DNA of 64,000 nt from assembly GCF_032884065.1 (NCBI RefSeq), contig NC_088867.1, forward strand, positions 44,053,890 through 44,117,889, given 5' to 3'. The translations under genes and the position numbers were made by a program. The DNA is from Artemia franciscana. Its lineage: Eukaryota; Arthropoda; Branchiopoda; Anostraca; Artemiidae. The notes under the pieces were generated by a model. The model saw only the letters and a program-made list of their open reading frames with translations, was not told the DNA's origin and did not search any database. How positions within the stretch are numbered: the stretch's first letter is position 1; each line of letters opens with the position of its first letter. Positions 56,001-64,000 of this stretch are shown one piece after another.

Positions 56001-59000
56001 GGTTGCAAAGAAACGACTAGATTTCGAACTAGAATGGTCAGATAAGCTGTTACTAGGGAGGAAAAACGACCAAAGTTGACTAGGCTTAAACTAAAGTCAA
56101 CTGAAGTGCAAGGTCCTAAGCCATCAATAGTCAACTACGATAATTTTTGTTCAGAACGCACCCCTTGTAAAATAGCGCTTGATTTTCACTAAGTATGACT
56201 TGCAATTTATATTTTCCTTCCATTGAAACAATTTTTGAGAGAAACAAGAATATTGCATTTGAAACATCAGCCATGATAAAATAGGAAAAAGTATATTTTT
56301 TTTCTGCAACGTTTGTTAATTACAATGTGTTTTACACTTTCCTGGTGGAGGATAATAGACTACTGCCATCTTCAGCATTCATACTAGTTTCTTATAGAGT
56401 TCTGATTCCAGCGTGATGTTTAAAATTTCCGTGCATGCTATTCATGAGAAGCCAAATCATTTTGTAAGGCAATTATTTTCTGTGTTTCAATTAAAAGGAA
56501 TAAAGGACTGTGCGTGTTTGAAAACCCTATTTTTTCTAACTTTTTAATTTTGAGCTTTGTGGGCTGACATTGGTATTACCCAGTCAGTGCTCACTTGGTT
56601 CCAACTAAAGCTTTCACCCCCCCCCATTCAGCCTATTACAGGCATTTTTTCCAATGGTTAAAGTTTTAATATTTTCAAAAGGTGAATTTTGAGGAAGCCA
56701 AGCATGCACAATTGTACCTCAAGCTTTAAGTGGCCTTAGCCTACTACAATATCATCCTTTAGGCTATATCAATGGCACCTAGGCCACACAAAATAGGTAC
56801 AGTCTGTCAAGTAAACCTAAGTATCCATCATGATAAAGGTCTAGAGTAAGGCTACCGAGAAGTAAACTTGAACACATCTTATTTCATAGGCAAATGTACT
56901 GAATAATTATACCTAACACAATTTGACCACAGATTCACTTTGACAATGGCAATGAATCCATCATTGACATAGATAGAGATAGTATACAGGAAAAAGAAAC
57001 ATGGGACTATACATTAGTAATTCAGGCCTCATAATCTAGGGAGGGGGGCAAGTTATACCACAGGGTATGAAAATATAAAATAAAAAGGATTTAAATTTGC
57101 TGTCAGGAAAACTGCAGGGGGAGGGCAGCTATCCCCTGGCATAGAACCACCATTGGGACTATGTTGATCAATTTACTATAGAAGAGCTGAACAGTAAAAT
57201 CAAATGCTTTGTAATAGACAAAAAATCCATAAGAGAGAAAGGCAGAAAAAAGGAATGAGTCAAGTCAAAAAAAAGTAGAAAAAATCAAAACTGATTATTA
57301 ATTAGAAATTTGAAATTCCAGTAGGCAAGTTGAGCTTGAAATGGCCAGATGTATCTAAAAGATTTCCATGTTTTAGGCTGGCAAAGTATCTGAAAGAATT
57401 ACAGAAAGAAAAGAAGTTAGAGTTTGACATCTCATTTAAAAGATAGCAACATTTTTCAAAAATAAAATTAATAGAATTAAAATTTATGAACAATTTACAA
57501 GCTAGAACAATTTATAAAATTGATGAACAATTTATAAGCTAGGATGTTGGAGGAGAGCCAAGTATCCACAACAAATATATTTATGAAACAAAATAAGGAT
57601 TGGCTGCTTATAAAGATCTATGGGGGAGGGGTAAGGAGATTTGAATCTAGAATGATCTTTGTAACAAGGTTGGATATACTAGAACTCAATCATGTAGGGT
57701 TTGTTTTTGTAACAAGGACTCACTTCATTGATTTTGTTGCTTTAGAGAAACAATCAAGTATTTATTATTTGAATGTGTGAGATCAGAAAACAAATAGAAA
57801 GATACTAGACAATTTTTCAAAGGAGAGAAAGTTAGAGACAGGAGTACTTCTTTAAGTGGAGAATATTTTGACAGTGATGCCACCACAGCATTTGAATTAA
57901 ATGTGCATTTCTAAAGAATATTACCCATATTAAATTTATATAATTCTAGTGAAAGTTTACCCAGATTGTGACTGTGTGACTTTGTAAGCTCAGCCAGGTT
58001 TGACCCATATTTTAATGGAAATGTAGAGAAATCTGGGGGAAAACACAGGAAGGGTTAAATGATTTGCCCCCAATCAAGTTTTGCACTCCCAGCTAAAGAC
58101 AGTGAATCAGGAGGTGCACAACACAGTAAGTAGTAGTACAAAAACAACAAAGAGTAAGTAGTAAAAAAAGGAATATAGCATAAGAAGCCTCCTGATTCCT
58201 GTAAGGAAAAGAGAGAGAACCACCCCCTTCAATTTCGTAAGAAGCCTTAGGGTATCTACAAAATACTTTTATTTTTTCTAAAAAGCAAAAGGAGTATTGG
58301 CATCATAATGACATTTTGGGAAAATGGCCTGTCTTCAAGTATGCTTAGTTTATTTTTCTTGTACAGTAGCCTATACCCTTTCCTCATAATTCTGAGAATG
58401 TTGACTGGGTTACTCATGTATAGCACAATTGATTCTTGCTAAAAATTTATCCTTTACCTTTAATGACTTTATTTGTATTTTGATAATTTATGCACTGTCA
58501 CTAAGAAAAAAAGGCTATGCTCTTAGCTCAAGAATAATCAAGAATGCTTCTAACCAAGGTTAATAGATAAGAGGGTACATTTAACATGTCCAAAGCAATG
58601 ACTTTAACAATATAACCATTTGTCTTCTGATTTTCTGAATCTAGTTTTACTTATTTTTAGATTGCAAGAGCTTTCACTAACTACAGGAAGTTTCATAATA
58701 ATAATTACATGTGACTGAACAAACCATTGTCATTTTGTTTCTGTCTCTAATGTAGATGTGTTCTTTTTATGCACTTTCTTTCCTGTTATAGCGCTGCTCT
58801 GATCTTTTGTAATTCTTCTTGTAGTTCATTTCATAATGTCTTCCCATTTTTTTTATCAATAAACGATGCATTTTTTTTATTGTGCAGGCCTTTTTTCAAC
58901 CAAGTTCTGAAGATTTAAAAATGAAGAGATTTACAAATCTCTGAAGAGATTTGTTTGTAAATCTCTTAATTTAGAAATTTTGTAATGAGAATATAATTAG

Positions 59001-59100
59001 TATTGGATGCTGTATAATTGACTAGAGACAGTATTTGGTTTTACTTTGTGCACATATCAGCAATGCTTAAATCTTTAAAACACTGCTGTATGAAAATATC
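53076..59100. other. Long stretch with no supported gene
   Basis: AT-rich DNA with only short frames. Minor items: a short (AT)n at 55,872-55,887, a C-run near 56,618, and a hairpin at about 58,923-58,967 with arms 'agagatttacaaa' and 'tttgtaaatctct'. Unlike the rest of the window it shows no obvious transposon proteins. It could be intergenic or intron. Confidence 0.5.
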
Positions 59101-59149
59101 TGCTAGATATTGCAGATATTAGCATAGGGTGTAACATAAAAAAAGAAAG

Positions 59150-61190
59150 AAAAAAGAATGGTGTTCTGGCAATCATAGTCAACATGAATAAGGCATTTTA
59201 AACTTTTTTCTTAACATTGCTTAAGATTTGTTTTAAAGATGGTACTCTTGCAGCCAAAGGAGTTTTGAAAAGCTGCTGATCAGTAGTAACTCTGGAAGAG
59301 TTTTTCAGGCCCTGATCATGACTTGCTGTGTCTTTAAACTTATTACCCTAAGCTGTATGTCCAGTGAGATAAGTCAGAGTTGAACCATCTATAGGAAGTC
59401 TCACTGGTGATGTTCCGGTGTTATGATCTGGCATCCTGATTAAGTATTCATTCAGCATTGATCCAGTATTGAATCCTTCTTGAAAGCTTCTAGGGGCTTA
59501 GACAAGAGGGTGGCTTTGGACAGATTGTTTCAAAATGGGACAAAACAGAGTGAAAAAAAGTGTGGATGCTCTCATCTGGTGCAACGGTAGACCTGGAGTT
59601 TCCTGGTTTGTCTTCTTGTGGTAGTTAAGAGGGGTGTGGAGAAGGCAAGACTTAATAGGTTACTTCCCAGCAACTAAGGAGTTGTTAATATGTCTCCTTT
59701 TTTCCTATGATCATTTGGTCTCATTTTATGAGGTCAAGGGCTCGGTCTGCTTTTGGAGTTTGAGCTTGCATGTGACTACGAAACTTCAGGTCATAGTCAA
59801 TAATTACCCCCAGTCATTCTCCTTACCGACTACCTCAAGCCAAGTGTCTCCTTAACCATATGGACGTTTTTGACTCTTATGTACAAGATGCAGGACTTTG
59901 CATTTTGAGGCATTGAACTCTAGTAGTCTGATGACCACTTGGATAGTTGGTTCAAATTGTCTCACATATCTGACCTATTTTTGTTGTCTTGGACTGGTCC
60001 TAGGTGCTTGGAATTGTCTGCATATAACGTTTAAGGATTATTCAAGTTGGTTGCACAGTCATTGATATACATGCTGAATATAGTAGGACCCAGTTTGGTC
60101 TACTGAGGTGCTCTGCTCTTGACTGGTTGCAATTCAGAAAATAAATTAAACTGGTGCTTTGTTTTTGATGCCCTCATGTATGTTACATCCAACCAAGTTG
60201 AGACTTATAGGCCAATAATTGCTATCAAGTTCCCTTCTTCATTTCTTGTGTATTTGCTTATTATGTATTTGCAAAATGCTTCCAAGTATTTTGGAAGTTA
60301 TGGACATATCAAACATCATTGCAATTCGTTCAGCAATGCATTAAGCTATTTCTTTTAACAGTATTGGGTGGAAGCCGTCTGGTAAAGCAGCTTTGTTAGC
60401 ATCAGGCTTTTTAAGCTTATTTATGATGTCTTCTTTTTAAATAACTGGCATGATCGTTTGTTTTGGGATCAATTTATCTAGCGGATGGGGCGGCGAGTTT
60501 GTTGCAGGTAGGGCAGATATATTTGTACCAAAACTGGTGTTCAAGAGATTTGATTTTTCTCTTGTATCTGAGTTGTTTTTTTTTTTACCATTTTCTTTCA
60601 TAAGGTCTGGTATTTCTTGTCTCGTGTAGTTAATCGCCAAGACATGGTGCCAAAACATATTTGGGTTTAGTTTAAAGTAAGCTGCAAGCACCTCCTTATG
60701 ATCCCTCACATTTTAAGTCAAACCAAGTCAAATTTTTAAGTATCATGGTGGTTATCACATTTACATTTAATATTTGAGTCGTGCTCTTTTCCTTTTCCTT
60801 ATTGTTCTTTTTACTTCTTGCAGCTGGTATGGAAATGTTTTGGGCGGTAGAGACCAATATTTGGAGGTGTTTTTCTTCCAAGTGTCTAAAAAAGCTTACC
60901 TTAAACATTTTCCAGCTTTTCTCAATGTTCCCACTGACAACAACATCCTCCCATTCGACCCTGGACAGGTTGTGGCTTATCTGGAAATAATCCAATGAAA
61001 GATTTTGTTATCCCATTCCCCCTCTTATTATTTATTGGTATCTCAGTAACAATGCAGACATGGTCATTGCTTCCAAGAGCAGGGTGGTAAGAAGTAGATA
61101 GAACTTGTTCTAGATCATTTGTTACAATTAAATCAAACAAGCGAGGTTGCTGTTGGTGCCTAAATTTTGTTGCCTTGTATACAATCATTA
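59150..61190 (-). mobile_element. LINE E, decayed CR1/L2-like retrotransposon
   Basis: Minus strand. The 88-codon frame at 60,922-61,188 has the endonuclease end 'PRLFDLIVTNDLEQVLS' and 'PALGSNDHVCIVTEIPI' (LDLIxTN and SDH blocks, here SNDH). The linker frame at 60,696-60,995 has 'YFQISHNLSRVEWEDVVV' and 'SIPAARSKKN'; a further frame at 60,437-60,709 continues toward RT. RT remnants between about 60,420 and 60,180 include 'KAALPDGFHPILLKE' and 'NYWPISLNLV' (for AAGPDGxxP and NYRPISL). A later stretch near 59,880-59,930 has 'EFNASKCKVLHL' (for FNxxKCKVMH). Many stops. The 5' end is truncated near 61,190; the 3' end is not sharp. Confidence 0.78.
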
Positions 61191-63406
61191 TCAGTAGGTT
61201 GTGATCAAGGGAAATTGTAGTGACACAGGATGGAATACTTTCACGGGGCTACCCTTCAACTCAATCAATCTCAGACATGTTAAAATCCGTTTTGATTTTC
61301 AAATTGTGAAACCCACTTGGTTAAAATCTAATTATGACTAATTTAGTGTGTGGATTCCACTTTTAATATAGAAAATGACATTCCGTATTCGATTTCAAAG
61401 TTAAAATTTTTTGTTGCTGCCAGATTGCTCTTAAAGCTGTCAACTACCTTTGCTGTTTTAGAAGAAGTCATAGTGTCTGCCTGAGAACTCTTTTTTTTAT
61501 TTGGATAACTTGTATACCCATTCTAAGCAACTCATAATTTTTGTATAAGTAGCCAAATTAATATCATGTTCAATCGTATCAAGGCTGTCATCAAAGAAGC
61601 ACAGCTGACATTAATCACCACAATTTATCATGTATCATCAACTACTTTGTTTTTGGCTAGCCAGTTTCAGGCATGTCTATTTGGGAAGGGGGCATTTTAA
61701 CGTTTTTTGCCTCTCCTTACCCAGATGATGAAGGTTCTTTTTATGTATTTTAGTTGAAAAGACTTGTTTTGGTATTATAATTGGAGAAGAAATAGAAAAA
61801 AAACAAAAAAAAAAAACGTTGGCCCCCCCTAGATAAAGGAAAGTTACGGCAACTCTTTCTCGTCCTATATTTTTTGAATTGACGTCCTTCATCTGTTTTG
61901 GTAAGCATATACTTGATGAATCTTAATTGTCTAATTAACTTTGTGGTTTTTCATTTCAATACCCTCTTTATTTTAAATTTTAAAGATGGTGCTAATCTTT
62001 AAGTACATGAATGCCCAGCATGCAAAGCAAGGTCACTGGAAAGAATAAAAATGCAAACATCTGCTAGATATGTACTGAAGCCATTTTCACTTTTTTTCTA
62101 TCTGTTACTCTTTAAGCTCAGAAGGTGGGCCCTTTGTTAATGAAGTAAAATGGTTACAAAGAGGGGAGAAATGGTATAAAAAAAATACTGTCATGCCCAA
62201 AGTCAAAGGGTGTATCTTTTTCAAAAATATGCCATCAGATGTCAAAGACTCTTGTAACGGATCTATAACCTCTGTTTGTATTCAGAGAGTTATATCTACT
62301 TCATAGGAGGCAGAGGGGACTGGTCTTGATCAGGGAAAAATAAAAATTAAGTACCATAACTTCAACAGTTTCCCTCGGCTTAACAACAAGGTAGAATTTT
62401 CACACATTTTTTTTATTTCAGTCATATTTAGCATGCACAGATCGTATTTGAAATATCATTACTTTGGAACATGAACCTAAGCGATGATTAGCTTGGGATA
62501 TGAGCTTACCCTAAACAAGTTCTGGGAATGGGGCACTTTCAACATAGTAAACTAAGGCTGTATACCAGGTTGCCAACCATGGTAACTTCACCTTAACTAT
62601 AGAGTTACTCAAAGTGATATCCATCAGGTACGGATGTGAAGTAACCACTGGCTTATTAAGTTTGTAAGGATATAATCTTCAGGGGTTTCAATTGTTTTGG
62701 TTGCTCTTTCAATTTTATTTTTGTTTAATAATACTTCGAAAATGTTTTTGACGGTCATTATTGGCAGTGATAATAATGACGCACAGTTACTTCACTAAAG
62801 ATACTCATTAACTATTCTTAGTAGAAGTTATTAGAAAAATAAATTCAAAGTTAATCTTGTATTGTTCTAGCTAATATGAAACGTCAGCTAGAACGAAAAA
62901 AGTTACTTTTTCTTTATTTTTAGTTATTTTTTGTGGAACCTGGAATGCACCCTAAGTTTTCACCATAAGTGATCCCAGGGTGGACACTAGATTGAGGGGA
63001 ATACGAAAGCAAAATACTAAGTCAACTTTCTGGGGGAAGATCCTTAGGGTCAAATTTATCATGTCCAAAGCAAAAGAACTAAACAGGTTTGCACCCTGAC
63101 AAGGCTAAAAAATTATAATTGGCAATAATTTAGGATTTTTTTAAATGTTTGCATTCCTGTATTTTTTTTATTACAGTATATTTGTACTACGTGCCAGGAG
63201 GATTGCACCATATGAGGATTTGTACCCAAAGCAGACTGGCAATATGGTTTCTCATTTTTTTTTACCATGTTGGTTGCCAACTCCTTAGCGCGTTAACTGT
63301 GCTTCCAATTTTTGCCTCCAAAGCAATAAAATACCCTGGCTGTGATTTGTCACTGAATCTGTATATTATGTGATATAGTGTACATATATTTCTAGGACAA
63401 TACAGA
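61191..63406. other. Upstream region of ARL2 exon 1
   Basis: No transposon protein or other gene recognised. The 74-codon frame at 63,149-63,373 is not conserved-looking and ends before ARL2. The ARL2 promoter and 5' UTR should lie here, but no TATA box or initiator can be assigned. An acceptor-like 'catatatttctag' ends at 63,395, so a non-coding 5' exon further upstream is possible. Confidence 0.45.
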
Positions 63407-63471
63407 ATGGGACTATTAACTATAATAAGAAAGCTTAAGCAGAAAGAAAAAGAAGTTCGAATTCTTATGCT
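63407..63471 (+). CDS. Arl2: ARL2 first coding exon
   Basis: ATG at 63,407 in the context 'acagaATGG' opens a 21-codon stretch, 'MGLLTIIRKLKQKEKEVRIL' then Met, followed by two bases of a Leu codon and the donor 'gtaagt'. This is the amphipathic N-terminal helix and first strand of ARL2; the family reads MGLLTILKKMKQKExExRLLMLG before the P loop GLDNAGKT, which would be on the next exon beyond the window. 'KQKEKE' separates it from ARL3, which has a different linker here. The exon ends in phase 2, so it cannot splice directly to the phase-0 terminal exon at 16,586. It lies 46.6 kb downstream of that terminal exon on the same strand, so it begins either a second ARL2 copy or reflects a rearrangement. 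Confidence 0.85.
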
Positions 63472-64000
63472 GTAAGTCCACTTTTAATCCTATTCTCCTA
63501 GAAAATGATAATATCTTAAAGGGGATATACGTTTATTCTGGTTCTAATTATTTTTGCTTCTATCATTGTTTTTAAAGCATATTAGTTTTTTAGAGCTGGG
63601 TAAACTGATAGTTTTCCTTACCATTTTGTAAAGAAATGAAATAACTTAATAGTTGAGAAAACGATGTTGAATAACTTTGGATTTAGTCAATTTTATAATC
63701 AAGCATCCAGTCCCAAAATTGTTAGCTCCAGTCTCAAAAATGTGGCATAAGAAGTCTCCTCTTCCTTCTTTAACTTCTTTAACTTTTTTCACAGACAGAC
63801 CAATGACTTGTCCAGCCAGGTAACTCTTGACTCTCTGGCTTCAGCCGCAGTGCTGTGGATGGCTGGTGACAAGTCTTTCCAAACTTCCCGTGTGTTCCCC
63901 TGATTTATCCAGGCATCCATTTTGACCTTGCTTGACTATGGCTGAGCTTACAGTCACATCGTTGACCCCCTCCCAAACCAAATAACAAATAGTAAACCTA
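63472..64000 (+). other. Start of ARL2 intron 1
   Basis: Begins with a consensus donor 'gtaagt'. No further ARL2 exon is visible up to the window end. Around 63,830-63,960 the sequence is less AT-rich and may hold decayed retrotransposon sequence, but no motif is firm. Confidence 0.6.

Noticed and set aside
63149-63373. 74-codon frame just upstream of ARL2 exon 1
   Set aside because: No recognisable similarity; more likely 5' flank of ARL2 than a gene.
63800-63960. Less AT-rich stretch at the window end, possible LINE C-terminus
   Set aside because: A few RT-tail-like residues can be read, but frames break and no motif is firm enough.

Overview
The window looks like repeat-choked, AT-rich animal DNA with spliced genes, most likely arthropod and perhaps a crustacean. 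That placement is inference from the mix of non-LTR retrotransposons, Helitron remains, a tRNA-derived SINE and fold-back elements; no host gene here fixes the species. The only host gene recognised with confidence is ARL2, a small GTPase of the ARF family. It appears as two single exons in the same orientation but in the wrong order: the terminal exon at 16,586-16,801 and the first coding exon at 63,407-63,471. Everything else is transposon-derived, satellite or unassigned.

Layout. 1-2,885 is a diverged tandem satellite with a unit of about 265-300 bp. 2,886-5,590 is mostly unassigned, with one exon-like stretch and an (AT)n tract. 5,600-32,068 is dominated by a very large inverted duplication: arms 6,705-15,858 and 22,585-32,068, with a 6.7 kb spacer. 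By eye the arms differ at only a few bases per hundred where compared. They carry the same cargo in mirror image: repeat family 'Y', LINE 'B' (reverse transcriptase and C-terminal zinc finger), repeat family 'X' with a fold-back MITE, and the endonuclease of LINE 'A'. The spacer holds a SINE next to a 47-base A-tract, the ARL2 terminal exon, a diverged copy of family X and the 5' half of LINE A (ORF1 with zinc knuckles, ORF2 start). The outer end of the right arm lies about 150 bp from a decayed Helitron helicase fragment.

33-44 kb holds microsatellites, an unassigned 199-codon frame, fragments of an RTE-like LINE (one part in tandem), a broken protein-kinase-like fossil, a TIR-bounded element with an insertion, and LINE 'C' (endonuclease, internally deleted RT, (TC)n tail), a piece of which recurs at 34.77 kb. 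44.3-47.27 kb is LINE 'D', a distant relative of LINE A. 47.3-50.2 kb is mostly unassigned. 50.2-53.1 kb contains fold-back MITEs and sequence related both to family X and to the satellite at the window start. 53.1-59.1 kb is featureless to the eye. 59.15-61.2 kb is a decayed minus-strand LINE 'E'. The window ends with ARL2 exon 1 and the start of its first intron.

There are no operons or pathways to connect; the biology here is genome structure. The points worth following are the palindrome enclosing an ARL2 exon, the exon order of ARL2, and the relation between the satellite and the dispersed repeats. No LTR retrovirus or Polinton was identified.
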